Shown here: in pieces, positions 1 to 10,405 of the stretch
How the letters are laid out: each line of letters starts with the position of its first letter
Numbering within the stretch: position 1 is the stretch's first letter
Source: Candidatus Methanomethylicaceae archaeon
GTDB taxonomy: Archaea > Thermoproteota > Methanomethylicia > Methanomethylicales > Methanomethylicaceae
Direction of reading: 5' to 3'
DNA length: 64,000 nucleotides
Assembly: GCA_026414165.1 (NCBI GenBank)
Contig: JAOAJN010000006.1
Coordinates: 31,350-95,349, forward strand
Program-made: the position numbers and the translations under genes
Notes under the pieces: model-generated
The model's database searches: none
Seen by the model: the letters and a program-made list of their open reading frames with translations, nothing else
What the model was told of the DNA's origin: nothing

Positions 1-281
1 TCAGGCTACAGATCTTAGAGTTTTTGAAGGATGGTGAGAAGTGCGTCTGTGAAATTATACCATTTATCTGCAGGTCTCAGTCCACGACTTCCAAGAATCT
101 AGACATATTGTATAGAGCAGGTATACTAGAGAGGAGAGAGAACGGGCGTCGGACTCTTTACAAAATAAAGAGTCCTAAAGTGCTAGAGCTCCTCAATCTG
201 ACGGATTCTTTGTTAGTTGACTGGCTGTCCACATATGCAAAGACTGTAGAATATTTGGGATTGCAAAAATCAAGTAAATAA
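1..281 (+). CDS. ArsR-family winged-helix transcriptional regulator (5' truncated by window edge)
   Basis: ORF open from the window start; ...LKDGEKCVCEIIPFICRSQSTTSKNLDILYRAGILERRENGRRTLYKI is a typical ArsR HTH-wing. Confidence 0.75.
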   Translation, partial: RLQILEFLKDGEKCVCEIIPFICRSQSTTSKNLDILYRAGILERRENGRRTLYKIKSPKVLELLNLTDSLLVDWLSTYAKTVEYLGLQKSSK

Positions 282-356
282 ATGCTGATACAAGCAAAAA
301 ATAAAAAATAAGTTTATGAATAACTGTTCCTTTTAAAGACCAGCCGGCGATAGGCG

Positions 357-1319
357 ATGATGATTGAAACTTTCGGCATAACAAAAGTCTTCAAAACATT
401 GGTTGCAGTAGACCACATAGACCTCTCCGTGGAGGATGGAGAGATCTTTGGGCTATTGGGACCGAACGGCGCGGGCAAGACGACTCTGCTATCAATGCTT
501 GCTACGATACTCAGACCAACGGAGGGCAATGCGAAGGTCAATAGTTATGACATCATTAATCAGCCATCGAGAGTCAGAAAGTCGATAGGGATGGTCTTTC
601 AGGCTCCGAGCTCTGATGAGCTTCTTACTGGATGGGAGAACTTATACTTGCATGCCATGATGTACGGCGTTCCCTCTGAAGTTAGGCGGTCAAGAATAGA
701 CGAAGTGTTAGAGCTTGTGGATCTGAAGGACAGGGCAAAGGACCTAGTGAAGACGTATTCAGGCGGTATGAGGAGGAGGCTCGAGCTCGCGAGGGGGCTA
801 CTCCACAAGCCAAAAGTCCTATTCTTGGATGAGCCAACCTTGGGATTGGATCCCCAGACTAGGAGCCATATATGGGATTATATAAAGAGGCTATCAAAGG
901 AGGAAGGGGTCACGATTCTGATTACGACACATTATATGGAAGAGGCAGATGCCCTCTGCGATAGGGTTGCCATAATAGACCACGGCAGAATAAAGGCGCT
1001 CGACTCTCCAGCAAATCTAAAGATGAGGGTAGGGAAGAGCATGATAAGGGCTAAGGTAAAGGAGCCCAACTTAGAAAAGATAAAGACTTTGCCGTATGTG
1101 AGCAGGGTTGAGGCAAAAGATGGGGACGTTATAATAATACTATCGGAGGTGGGGGCGCACATTCAGGAAGTTCTATGCAATATCGGAGAGGCGTCCTTTG
1201 TGGAGTTGAGAGAGCCGACCCTGAACGACGTATTTTTGCAACTGACGGGGAGGGGTATAAGGGATGAGTCGGCAGAAGGTTGGGAGGATAAGTTAATTCA
1301 GGTGAGGCAGAATGGGTGA
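357..1319 (+). CDS. ABC transporter ATP-binding protein, DrrA/ABC-2 exporter type
   Basis: Walker A GPNGAGKTT, signature YSGGMRRRLELARGL, Walker B VLFLDEPTLGLDP, C-terminal DrrA-like extension. Confidence 0.93.
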   Translation: MMIETFGITKVFKTLVAVDHIDLSVEDGEIFGLLGPNGAGKTTLLSMLATILRPTEGNAKVNSYDIINQPSRVRKSIGMVFQAPSSDELLTGWENLYLHAMMYGVPSEVRRSRIDEVLELVDLKDRAKDLVKTYSGGMRRRLELARGLLHKPKVLFLDEPTLGLDPQTRSHIWDYIKRLSKEEGVTILITTHYMEEADALCDRVAIIDHGRIKALDSPANLKMRVGKSMIRAKVKEPNLEKIKTLPYVSRVEAKDGDVIIILSEVGAHIQEVLCNIGEASFVELREPTLNDVFLQLTGRGIRDESAEGWEDKLIQVRQNG

Positions 1320-2058
1320 GCTTTCAGGACTTTATGCACTCTGGTATCGAGAGGTGAAAGTATTCCTTAGGGAGAGATCCAGGATAATATCATCAATTGT
1401 GAATCCAATTATTTGGTTGATCGCCTTTGGTGGAGGGCTGGGTTCAACCATATCCTTCGGGGGCGCAGACTACCAGACGTTCATATTCCCAGGAGTGCTG
1501 ATGCTCACAGTGCTCTTCACCTCAATATTCTTTGGCCTCTACATAGTATGGGACAAAAGGATGGATTTTTTCAAGGAGGTAATGGTAGCGCCCCTTAGTA
1601 GACTAACGCTCTTCACCGGTAAGATGATGGGAGGGTGCACCGATTCGCTATTACAGGGGTCGTTTCTAATAGTGATTGGGGTTTTCTTCAACATTAATTA
1701 TACGCCATACTCCCTTATTGTGGTAATTCTCTTCTTGCTATTCCTCTCCGCCGCCACAACGAGCTTGGGGTTGGCAATAGGGGCACAGATGAGTAGTTTT
1801 GAAGGATTCGGTCTTATTCAGAGCTTTGTAATAATGCCACTCTTCTTCCTCTCGGGCGCACTATATCCGCTAGAGAATCTCCCGGCTTGGTTGCTTTTTG
1901 TGACTAGGATTAATCCCTTAACTTACATAGTGGATGGTATGAGAGGGGCGCTATTGGGGCTTAATCATTTCCCGATCTGGATAGATCTCGGAGTTGCACT
2001 GGTATTCATGATCACCATGATTATTGCAGGCACTGTGAGCTTTATGAGAATGCACTGA
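1312..2058 (+). CDS. ABC-2 type transporter permease (DrrB-like)
   Basis: Overlaps the upstream ATPase gene; multi-TM protein, FFLSGALYPLENLPAWL..RINPLTYIVDGMR motif. Confidence 0.9.
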   Translation: MGELSGLYALWYREVKVFLRERSRIISSIVNPIIWLIAFGGGLGSTISFGGADYQTFIFPGVLMLTVLFTSIFFGLYIVWDKRMDFFKEVMVAPLSRLTLFTGKMMGGCTDSLLQGSFLIVIGVFFNINYTPYSLIVVILFLLFLSAATTSLGLAIGAQMSSFEGFGLIQSFVIMPLFFLSGALYPLENLPAWLLFVTRINPLTYIVDGMRGALLGLNHFPIWIDLGVALVFMITMIIAGTVSFMRMH

Positions 2059-2078
2059 AAATAGGAAAGTGTGAATAT

Positions 2079-2774
2079 ATGAGGTACAAGGCAACTATAA
2101 TTAGAGTTCTTAAAAGGGCCGAAGACATTAGAAGTTTTCAGTTCATTAAGCCGCGGGGGTTTGAGTTTTTACCTGGACAGTATTTGTTTGTTTCCGTACA
2201 AAAAAGTGGTAAAGCATTAACTAAGCCACTTTCTATAAGTAGCAGCCCCACCGAGGATTTTTTAGAGGTCACAAAGAGGCTTACAGGACACGAGTTTTCG
2301 AACGCGATGACAGAACTCCGTGTTGGCGACGAGATTTATATCGACGGACCCAACGGTAGTTTCACCTTTATGGGAGAGTACCCAAAGGTGGGGATGCTGG
2401 CAGGCGGTATCGGAATAACGCCCCTAATAAGCATGATAAAGTATTGTACACATAAACAAGTTCAGTCAAGCATAATATTATTGTACGGAAACAGGTCTGA
2501 GGAGAATATACCATTTTTTGAGGAATTGAATCAATTAGCAAAGAACAACAAGAATTTCAGAGTCATTCATACGCTTTCCCGTGCCGGGGATTCTTGGAAG
2601 GGTAGGAGGGGACATGTGGACTCTGAAATGATCAAGGAGCATATACCTGATTATGAAGAGAGGGTCTTCTATGTGTCAGGGCCTCCAGGACTTGTCAAGG
2701 ACTGTACTCAGCATTTAAGATCCCTAGGGGTAAATGAGGAAAAGATCAAGACAGAAAACTTCATTGGTTATTGA
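2079..2774 (+). CDS. FAD/NAD(P)-binding oxidoreductase (ferredoxin-NADP reductase-like)
   Basis: FLPGQYLFVSV, KPLSISSSP (FAD), LAGGIGITPLISMIKY (NAD), YVSGPPGLVKD. Confidence 0.88.
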   Translation: MRYKATIIRVLKRAEDIRSFQFIKPRGFEFLPGQYLFVSVQKSGKALTKPLSISSSPTEDFLEVTKRLTGHEFSNAMTELRVGDEIYIDGPNGSFTFMGEYPKVGMLAGGIGITPLISMIKYCTHKQVQSSIILLYGNRSEENIPFFEELNQLAKNNKNFRVIHTLSRAGDSWKGRRGHVDSEMIKEHIPDYEERVFYVSGPPGLVKDCTQHLRSLGVNEEKIKTENFIGY

Positions 2775-4150
2775 AGGGGCTTGAAGAGGTTTGCTGCGGC
2801 TCGATCTATGACTTCGGAGAGTGCAGGGTGAATGTGAACGACCTTCCTGATGTTGTCCAAAGTTCCATCCCCACATTTCATCGCGACCAAGACCTCGTGT
2901 ATTAGGACTGAGGCGTCGTGTCCAAGTATGTGACAACCAAGAATCTTCCCTGATTTTCGATCCACCAAGAACTTTACAAATCCCTCATCATCGCCAATCG
3001 CATTTCCCATACCAGTATCAGCGTACCTGTAGAAACCGATCAGATATTCAGCACCTTTAGATCTGAGCTCCTGCTCTGTCTTACCAACACCGGCTATCTG
3101 GGGGTTCGTGAAAACCGCGTGCGGTATTGCGGTATAGTCAACAGGCACCATGGCATCGGGATTCATGATGTTATGATAGGCGTACTCAGCCTCTAGGTTT
3201 GCAGCATGTTTGAATTGATATCGTCCAATGATGTCTCCCAGTGCGAATATCCCGTCTACATTTGTCCTCAGGTACTCATCAACTATTATGAAGCCCCTGC
3301 TATCGGTCTTGACTCCGGTCCTCTCAAGATCAAGTAGGTCGGAGTTTGGAACCCTACCTGCGGCTATTAGAAGTTGGTCAGAACTTATTACACGCTGCTC
3401 TTTGGTCTCTATATTCTCGACCTTGACCTCATAGATTCCGCCATTCCTTGAGACGCCTATGGGGGCGTGTCCTGTGAGGACATTGAATTTTTTAGAGAAG
3501 ATATGCGTGAATTTTGATGATATTGATTCGTCCTCGTTCGGCAGTAGGATCTTTCTCCTCTGCACTATGTTAATATTGGCGCCTAATGAGCCGAAGAAAT
3601 GTGCGAGCTCTGCGGCAATGTATCCTCCTCCCAGAATTGTGAGTGTTTGGGGCAGTGTCTCGAGTCGAAGGGCTTCATCACTGGTTATGTACCCGGATTC
3701 CTTCAACCCAGGTATATTCGGTACCTCGGGCCTACTACCCCCAGCAATGAGAATTTTTTCAGCGCGGATCCTCTCTCCATTAACTTCTAAGGTCTTCAGA
3801 TCAACAAATCTGCCTACTCCCTTTAATAGAACAGGATTTGTTACTCTCCTCAGATTTCTTTCTATTTCTTGAGACTCTCTATCCACTTCATCCTTTACTC
3901 GCCGAACTATTCGCCTGAAGTCGATCTCAAAATCCTTTACATTAATGCCAAATTTATGGGCACTTCTCAAAGCCTCCATTATATCAGCGCTGTGAATAAG
4001 CATCTTTGATGGGATGCAGCCTCTGTTTAGGCAAGTTCCGCCCAGTGGCCCTTTCTCTATTATAGCAACACTCTTTCCAGCTTGGGCGACAGCAACAGCC
4101 ACATCCAGACCAGATCCGCTACCGATTACAATAAGATCGAATTCGCGCAA
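2768..4150 (-). CDS. Dihydrolipoamide dehydrogenase-like pyridine nucleotide-disulfide oxidoreductase
   Basis: GSGSGLDVAVAVAQAGKSVAIIEKGPLGGTCLNRGCIPSK redox-active CxxxxC; FALGDIIGR; C-terminal HIHPALSEV. Confidence 0.88.
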   Translation of the reverse strand: MREFDLIVIGSGSGLDVAVAVAQAGKSVAIIEKGPLGGTCLNRGCIPSKMLIHSADIMEALRSAHKFGINVKDFEIDFRRIVRRVKDEVDRESQEIERNLRRVTNPVLLKGVGRFVDLKTLEVNGERIRAEKILIAGGSRPEVPNIPGLKESGYITSDEALRLETLPQTLTILGGGYIAAELAHFFGSLGANINIVQRRKILLPNEDESISSKFTHIFSKKFNVLTGHAPIGVSRNGGIYEVKVENIETKEQRVISSDQLLIAAGRVPNSDLLDLERTGVKTDSRGFIIVDEYLRTNVDGIFALGDIIGRYQFKHAANLEAEYAYHNIMNPDAMVPVDYTAIPHAVFTNPQIAGVGKTEQELRSKGAEYLIGFYRYADTGMGNAIGDDEGFVKFLVDRKSGKILGCHILGHDASVLIHEVLVAMKCGDGTLDNIRKVVHIHPALSEVIDRAAANLFKPLQ

Positions 4151-4259
4151 AATTCTTCCCCATTTAAAAACTTCGTGCTAAATATATATGAATTGAGTAA
4201 GCCTATTCTATTAGCATTATTAATTCTATATCTAGAGGCATTATACGGAAGGAGGACCT

Positions 4260-5192
4260 ATGAGTAAAAACCAGCAAAGCAATATTCATGATGTTATAAT
4301 AGTCGGCTGCGGTCCTGCAGGAGTCGCTGCGGCTATCTACGCCAAAAGGAAGATGCTTGATGTTTTGGTCATAAGTAAGGACATCGGCGGGCAGGTAATT
4401 TTGACAGGATTTATTGAAAACTACCCAGGTTTCAATGAAGTGAGGGGGGAGGCATTGGTTGAGATCTTCGAGAGGCAGTTGAAGGGACTAGAGGTTGATG
4501 TGAAAATTGGAGAGGTTGAGAGGGTGGAAAAGGAGGGCGAGATCTTCAAAGTCATTAGTAGTGAAGGGAACTTTTTTGGGAAGGCGGTCATTGTGACGGG
4601 CGGAAGTACGTACAAGAAGCTAAAAGTTCCTGGTGAGGACAGGCTAATAGGCAGAGGTGTTAGCTTCTGCGCGACCTGTGATGCTCCCTTTTCGAGGAAC
4701 AGGGAAGTCGCGGTTGTAGGAGGAGGGAATGCGGCTCTGCAGAGCGCCGAGCTTTTGTCCCGATATGCCAAAATGGTCTACGTCATCCATAGGAGAGACA
4801 AGTTTAGGGCGGATGAGGTGCTAGTTGAAAGGGTAAAAAAGCACTCGAATGTTCAGTTCATTATGAATGCCATGGTAACGGAGATTAAAGGGGATAAAAA
4901 GGTAGAAGGAATTACCGTGAAATATAAAGACGGAAATCTTGTAGACATGAAGGTGGACATGGTATTCATAGAGGTGGGCAGGGAGGTCAAGGTCGAATAC
5001 ATTAAACACTTGGTCAGGACGAATGAGTGGGGGCAAATAATTGTAGATAGAAGACAAAGGACTTCATGTGAAGGTGTGTTTGCTGCGGGCGACATCACAG
5101 ACAGACCGTATCAACAAGCAATAATAGCGGCGGGCGACGGCGCAGTTGCTGCTCTTTCAGCGTACGATTTCCTAATGGAAAAGGAGTTATGA
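4260..5192 (+). CDS. trxB: Thioredoxin reductase
   Basis: GCGPAGVAAAIYAKR, FCATCDAPF redox motif, VVGGGNAALQSAELLSRYA, AAGDITDRPYQQAIIAAGDGAVAAL. Confidence 0.92.
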   Translation: MSKNQQSNIHDVIIVGCGPAGVAAAIYAKRKMLDVLVISKDIGGQVILTGFIENYPGFNEVRGEALVEIFERQLKGLEVDVKIGEVERVEKEGEIFKVISSEGNFFGKAVIVTGGSTYKKLKVPGEDRLIGRGVSFCATCDAPFSRNREVAVVGGGNAALQSAELLSRYAKMVYVIHRRDKFRADEVLVERVKKHSNVQFIMNAMVTEIKGDKKVEGITVKYKDGNLVDMKVDMVFIEVGREVKVEYIKHLVRTNEWGQIIVDRRQRTSCEGVFAAGDITDRPYQQAIIAAGDGAVAALSAYDFLMEKEL

Positions 5193-5271
5193 AAATAATT
5201 CGTTCTTGGGCTGCAAAGAAGGAACTGAAAAAGATGGAAACATAGCGTTAAGTGGAGGGCATAAAACATTT

Positions 5272-5808
5272 TTAGACGGCTTTCTTCGCCAAGTTTATTG
5301 CCAATTCGGCGGCTTCCTCTGGGTTCTCTATAAAATGCAGTTTAACTAGATGTCGGTGGTCGATGTAACCATCTGGGAACATCAGCGGCAACTTGTCAGC
5401 CATCATCCCGCTGCCCTTTAAGACCACAATTGGCTTCTTCAGATTATAAGCAATAGAGACTTCGGTGAGCGTCCCGACACCTCCTGCAACGACTATAACC
5501 GCGTCGCTACTCCTGACCACAATAGAGCTTCTTGATGTAAAGGTCTGACCTGTCTTTATCTTTATGGTGTTATATGGATTGAACCAATGGTGTCCTGGTC
5601 CTATGTCCTCAAGTTCTATGGCTAGTATTCCGACAGTTAAACCGCCAGCTTTTCTTGCAGCCTCTGCCACCAAGGTCATCAGACCGCCGTTTCCACCCGT
5701 TATAAGTATGGCGCCCCGCGCGGCTAGTGCCATGCCCAACCTCTTTGCCTTCTCTTCCACATCGAGCGGTACAGGATCGTAAGTGGTGAGAACCCCAATT
5801 TGTACCAT
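5272..5808 (-). CDS. LOG-like/TIGR00725-type Rossmann-fold protein
   Basis: ITGGNGGLMTLVAEAARKAGG and VAGGVGTLTEVSIAY motifs (GGxGTxxE type). Confidence 0.75.
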   Translation of the reverse strand: MVQIGVLTTYDPVPLDVEEKAKRLGMALAARGAILITGGNGGLMTLVAEAARKAGGLTVGILAIELEDIGPGHHWFNPYNTIKIKTGQTFTSRSSIVVRSSDAVIVVAGGVGTLTEVSIAYNLKKPIVVLKGSGMMADKLPLMFPDGYIDHRHLVKLHFIENPEEAAELAINLAKKAV

Positions 5809-5922
5809 AATAATTACTCAGGTCTGGAGTATTTTTAAGACTGCTGGCTTTTTACCGCAGTTATTGGTTTTTGATAGGTATTTCATTAATTTTTCAAGTG
5901 GTATAGAAAAATAGAATTTAGC

Positions 5923-6654
5923 TCAATCCACTGTTACTGGAATATTGCCCCTGAAGCATATAATGCGTTCATTTTCAAGCGAGACTTTGAAAGATGTTGT
6001 AGAAAGCCCAAGCCTTAGCCCCTCCTTGAGCGTCTGGTAGAAAAGAGGATCTGTTTCCATATTTGGGCGCAGATTGTTTGCATCAGGCCGCATTACTACG
6101 AAAATAAGCAGGGGGCAAGCTCCAGGGTATTCTAACATTCTCTTGATTTGTCGGCTCCCCCTTGACGTGGGCGCGTCAGGAAACAGTGCAGTGCCACCTC
6201 TGCAGAGCGTGCATCCCTTCACTTCGGCAATGAATCTTGTTCCATCTTTCTCTAAAAGGTAATCGATTCTCGAGTCCCCGCATTGTACTTCCTTGTCAAT
6301 AATCTTATAGTTAAGAATGGAAAGTTCAACGACCCTCCTCAAGATAATATTTGGCATCCTTGAATCTGTGATCACCCAAAATCCTGGCGAGCGTATCGCC
6401 AAAATGTCATACTGGGTTTTCCTTCCAGGGCTTTGAATGTCCCTGAAGAGAACGGGAACGCCTGGCAGGAGTAGTTCGCTGAGTCTGCCAGGATCATGGA
6501 GGTGGCACTGCAAAAGACTACCATTATACTTCAACAAGACCGTAAACCTATTCACTCTAGTTACGAAAAGACCTCTTCGAATGTTTCCAGTTATCTCGAG
6601 TAGGGGCACATGGAATGACCGGTTTTCGCCCTCCATTATAATTGCCCCCATCAA
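5923..6654 (-). CDS. sfsA: SfsA-family DNA/RNA-binding nuclease-like protein
   Basis: FVTRVNRFTVLLKYNGSLLQCHLHDPGRLSELLLPG; RIDYLLEKDGTRFIAEVKGCTL; ALFPDAPTSRGSRQIKRMLE. Confidence 0.9.
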   Translation of the reverse strand: MMGAIIMEGENRSFHVPLLEITGNIRRGLFVTRVNRFTVLLKYNGSLLQCHLHDPGRLSELLLPGVPVLFRDIQSPGRKTQYDILAIRSPGFWVITDSRMPNIILRRVVELSILNYKIIDKEVQCGDSRIDYLLEKDGTRFIAEVKGCTLCRGGTALFPDAPTSRGSRQIKRMLEYPGACPLLIFVVMRPDANNLRPNMETDPLFYQTLKEGLRLGLSTTSFKVSLENERIICFRGNIPVTVD

Positions 6655-6694
6655 TCAATATTAGGAAGTTCCCCTTTATCCTCTTTGACGGATT

Positions 6695-9562
6695 ATGGAT
6701 GAAATTCTCTCATACTTCTCAAAGCCGATTCAGAGGTTGTTAGAGGAGAGAGGGTTTGGAAAGTTCACCGAGCCTCAGAGGAGGGCTATACCGACCATCC
6801 TTAAAGGAAGTAACGTTTTAATAATTGCGCCCACTGGAACGGGCAAGACCGAGGCGGCCTTCCTGCCAATCTTGGACAAGATAGTCAGGGAGGGAGGAAG
6901 AGGAGGCATAAGGGTACTTTACATAACACCATTGAGGGCGTTGAACAGAGACCTTATGGAAAGGTTACAATGGTGGTGCAGCAGGCTGGACCTGAGGGTG
7001 GCTGTGAGGCACGGGGATACAGAGACTAAGGAGAGAGGTAAGCAGGCGATGGCGCCTCCAGATGTTTTGATAACTACTCCCGAGACACTTCAAGCAATTC
7101 TCCCCGGAAGGAGGCTTAGAAAACACCTCTCCAAGGTGAGGTGGGTGATAGTTGACGAGGTGCATGAGTTAACAAACGACAAGAGGGGTAGTCAGCTTTC
7201 GGTCGGGCTGGAGAGGTTGAGGAGGATAACTGAGGCAGAGCCTCAGATAATCGGGCTCTCCGCAACAATAGGATCCCCCGAAGAGGTTGCCAAGTTCTTG
7301 GTCGGCGTAGGAAGGGACTGTGAAATTGTGAGGGTCTCGGTGGCAAAGGACATGGAGTTAGAGGTGGACATGCCAGAGGCGGACGAAGAAGACGTGAGGT
7401 TGGCGGAGAAGATAGCAACCTTCCCCGAGGTCGCAGCGAGGCTGAGGAGGATAAGGGATCTGGTGGAGAGGTATAGGTCCACGCTGATCTTTACTAATAC
7501 CAGGTCTGAGGCCGAGATCCTTGCCAGCAGGTTCAGGGTTTGGGATATGAACATGCCAGTTAGCATACACCACGGTAGCCTGGCAAAATCCTCAAGGGTC
7601 GAGGCGGAGACAAGTCTCAAGAAGGGGGAGTTGAAGGGCGTGGTTTGTACTTCATCCTTGGAGCTAGGAATCGACATCGGAAGCGTCGATCTTGTGGTTC
7701 AGTACAATTCCCCGAGGCAGGTGACCAGACTCCTCCAAAGAGTGGGGAGGGCGGGACATTGGGTTGGTGGAACCTCGAAGGGGGCAATTATTACTATGGA
7801 CTCGGATGACGCGCTTGAGTCCTTGGTAATAGTCAAGCGTAGCCTTAGAGAAGAGTTGGAAGAAGTGAAGATAATTCGAAAACCCCTAGATGTACTAGTC
7901 CACCAGATAGCAGGCTTGTTGCTGGAATACGGCAGACTCACCGTTGATGAGATTATGGAGATCGTCAGAAGCGCTTACCCATTCCAAGACCTAACTGAGG
8001 AGGAGCTCAAAGAGGTGCTTAAATACATGAGTGAGAGGAGACCGAGGCTCGCTCTCTACGTGCCAGAGGAGGGCGTTGTGATCAAGACGAGACCTTACGA
8101 GAGCATCTTCAGGTACTATTTTGAAAACCTCTCAATGATACCTGAGGAGAAACACTACCTAGTAATTGATGAGGAGAAGGATGAGCCCATAGGTACGCTG
8201 GACGAGGCTTTTGTGGCAGAATATGGTGAGCCAGGAGTGAAGTTTATAGTTAGGGGATCGCCATGGAAGATTGTCCAAATCTACAAAGATGTGGTTTATG
8301 TTAGGGCGGAGGAGGATCCAACAGGTGCTATACCTGATTGGGTGGGAGACGAGATACCCGTGCCCTTCGAAGTGGCACAGGAAGTAGGTAGGATAAAGGG
8401 GAGAGTATGCGAGCTTTTGAGAGTTGGCACACCATTTGAGGATTTGGTCCAAGAGCTCAGGAAGGAGTATCCCGTATCGAGAGAGTTGCTGACCAAGGCG
8501 CTGACAGAAGTAAAGGAGCAAGCTGAAGGTATATGGGAAGTTCCGACTGACAGACTTATCACGGTGGAGGGGTGGGAAGGATACGTAATAGTGAGTTGTT
8601 CCCTAGGGCTCATGATAAACAAGACGCTCTCGAGAGTGCTGGCTTATTTGATCACCATAAGGACTGGGAGCGGTGTTGGGGCTTCTCAGGATCCCTACAG
8701 GATCTACCTGAAGACTTCGGTTGATGTGGATATTGTGGCAGAGGTATTGAAAAGCCTCGATCCAAAAGATGTTGCCAGGCTGGCTGAAGTGTCCGTAGAG
8801 AAGACGGGACTTTTCAGGAGGCGGCTGCTCCATGTGGCAAAGAGGTTCGGCGTTGTAGAGAAGGGGGCCGATCTTAGCGAGATGGGTATGCAGCAACTGG
8901 TGGAAAGTATGAAGGGAACTGTGATATGGAGAGAGGCGATGAAGGAGGTCTTATTCAAGGATCTGGATGTTGAAGGGCTAGAAAGGTTTGCAAGGGGTCT
9001 GAAGGATGGGATCTTCAAGGTCGTCGTTATGGAGAGAGACCTGCCTTTATCACCAATATCGAGAGTCGGCATAAGGAAGTTGAGCTGGAAGACAGACCTA
9101 GTTCCAGCGGACCGGTTGAGGAGGATCTTAATAGAGGCTGGAAAGGCCAGACTTCTGAACGAGGCAAGGGTCGCAGTTTGCTCAGAGTGCTTCAGGTACG
9201 TGGAGAATGTGAAGATCAAGAGGTTTTTGGGGGATTTTGTCTGTCCAGAGTGTGGGTCCAAGAAGATAGGTTTAGTGGATGGAGATCTCCTAGAAGTAGC
9301 ACAGATGGTGTCAGAGAGGGCGGAGAGAGGCAAAGTCTCTGACAAATTCAAAGAGATTTATAAGACAGTACTGGAGAGTGGAGAGCTTATAGGGATCTAT
9401 GGGCTGCCAGCGGCCCTTGTGTTGGCAGCCAAAGGACTCTCTAAGACTGCAATTGTGACGCTAGCATCCTCAAAGACACCAGACATCGATTTCCTCGTAG
9501 ATATGATCCTGAGGGAGGAGAGGGAAGTACTAAGAAAGAGATACAGAAGAACGCACCCATAA
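6695..9562 (+). CDS. lhr: Lhr-type large DEAD/DEAH helicase
   Basis: APTGTGKTEAAFLP, DEVHEL, SATIGSPEEVA, QRVGRAGHWVGGTSKG; C-terminal Zn motif CSECFRYV...CPECGSKK. Confidence 0.92.
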   Translation: MDEILSYFSKPIQRLLEERGFGKFTEPQRRAIPTILKGSNVLIIAPTGTGKTEAAFLPILDKIVREGGRGGIRVLYITPLRALNRDLMERLQWWCSRLDLRVAVRHGDTETKERGKQAMAPPDVLITTPETLQAILPGRRLRKHLSKVRWVIVDEVHELTNDKRGSQLSVGLERLRRITEAEPQIIGLSATIGSPEEVAKFLVGVGRDCEIVRVSVAKDMELEVDMPEADEEDVRLAEKIATFPEVAARLRRIRDLVERYRSTLIFTNTRSEAEILASRFRVWDMNMPVSIHHGSLAKSSRVEAETSLKKGELKGVVCTSSLELGIDIGSVDLVVQYNSPRQVTRLLQRVGRAGHWVGGTSKGAIITMDSDDALESLVIVKRSLREELEEVKIIRKPLDVLVHQIAGLLLEYGRLTVDEIMEIVRSAYPFQDLTEEELKEVLKYMSERRPRLALYVPEEGVVIKTRPYESIFRYYFENLSMIPEEKHYLVIDEEKDEPIGTLDEAFVAEYGEPGVKFIVRGSPWKIVQIYKDVVYVRAEEDPTGAIPDWVGDEIPVPFEVAQEVGRIKGRVCELLRVGTPFEDLVQELRKEYPVSRELLTKALTEVKEQAEGIWEVPTDRLITVEGWEGYVIVSCSLGLMINKTLSRVLAYLITIRTGSGVGASQDPYRIYLKTSVDVDIVAEVLKSLDPKDVARLAEVSVEKTGLFRRRLLHVAKRFGVVEKGADLSEMGMQQLVESMKGTVIWREAMKEVLFKDLDVEGLERFARGLKDGIFKVVVMERDLPLSPISRVGIRKLSWKTDLVPADRLRRILIEAGKARLLNEARVAVCSECFRYVENVKIKRFLGDFVCPECGSKKIGLVDGDLLEVAQMVSERAERGKVSDKFKEIYKTVLESGELIGIYGLPAALVLAAKGLSKTAIVTLASSKTPDIDFLVDMILREEREVLRKRYRRTHP

Positions 9563-9714
9563 AGCCCAAAGCATATGCAGGTTTAGAGTTGTTAAGCCGA
9601 TGGAACCAAATTAGGGTTAAATCTAAACATAATTCATTCCCAGTCATTTTGAATGAGACGAGGGTGAAAAGAATTTATTTTAAATAATTTTTTGGGAACT
9701 TATTATTCGGGTGA

Positions 9715-10362
9715 ATGGTTTTGGTAACCATCAGGTGGCTTGGGCACGCAGCCTTTCAGATCAAAGGTAAGGATAAAATAATTTACATAGACCTTGGAAA
9801 GGATGCGAAACCTTATGATAAGGCAGACCTATTACTCGCCACTCATTCCCATTGGGACCACTTTGATCCTAAGGTCATAGAGAGCGTCATGAAAGAGGGC
9901 ACCATCATAATCGCCCCAAAAGATTGTGCCCAGAAGATGAAGGCAAAAGTAAAGACTGTTGAGCCCGGAGATAGTCTGAAGATCGACAATATTGAAGTCA
10001 GTACAGTACATGCCTACAACGTAAAGAGGTACAGGTCTCCGGGCGTTCCCTTCCATCCTAAAGGATTTGGTGTGGGCTATATCTTGACCATAGAGGGCAA
10101 GAAAATATACCATGCAGGCGACACGGACTTCATACCTGAGATGATGGGGTTTAAAGGTGTTGATGTGGCCATTTTGCCGACCGGGAACACCTACACAATG
10201 GATAATTCAGAAGCTGCCGAGGCTGCTGTGACAATAAGCCCCAAGATAGCGATCCCCATGCACCGCTGGACAACAGATCCAGAGGAGTTCCGCAAAAAAG
10301 TTGAGGCAGCATCTAAAGTAACAGTCAAGGTGTTAAAGGAAGGTGAAGAGATAGAGCTGTAA
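9715..10362 (+). CDS. Metal-dependent hydrolase, UPF0173 metallo-beta-lactamase fold
   Basis: WLGHAAFQI, THSHWDHFDP, YHAGDTDF, IPMHRWTTDPEEF. Confidence 0.88.
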   Translation: MVLVTIRWLGHAAFQIKGKDKIIYIDLGKDAKPYDKADLLLATHSHWDHFDPKVIESVMKEGTIIIAPKDCAQKMKAKVKTVEPGDSLKIDNIEVSTVHAYNVKRYRSPGVPFHPKGFGVGYILTIEGKKIYHAGDTDFIPEMMGFKGVDVAILPTGNTYTMDNSEAAEAAVTISPKIAIPMHRWTTDPEEFRKKVEAASKVTVKVLKEGEEIEL

Positions 10363-10405
10363 GTCCGCGGAGTATTCGATCAAGCGCCGCTCAAATACGC
10401 AAGTG

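Noticed and set aside
6965-9351. Numerous antisense ORFs inside the Lhr gene (e.g. 8704-9351 minus, 215 aa)
   Set aside because: Shadow ORFs opposite a strongly supported coding gene; Ser/Leu/Pro-rich composition typical of antisense frames. The same applies to antisense ORFs elsewhere, such as 3459-3872 and 48220-48738.
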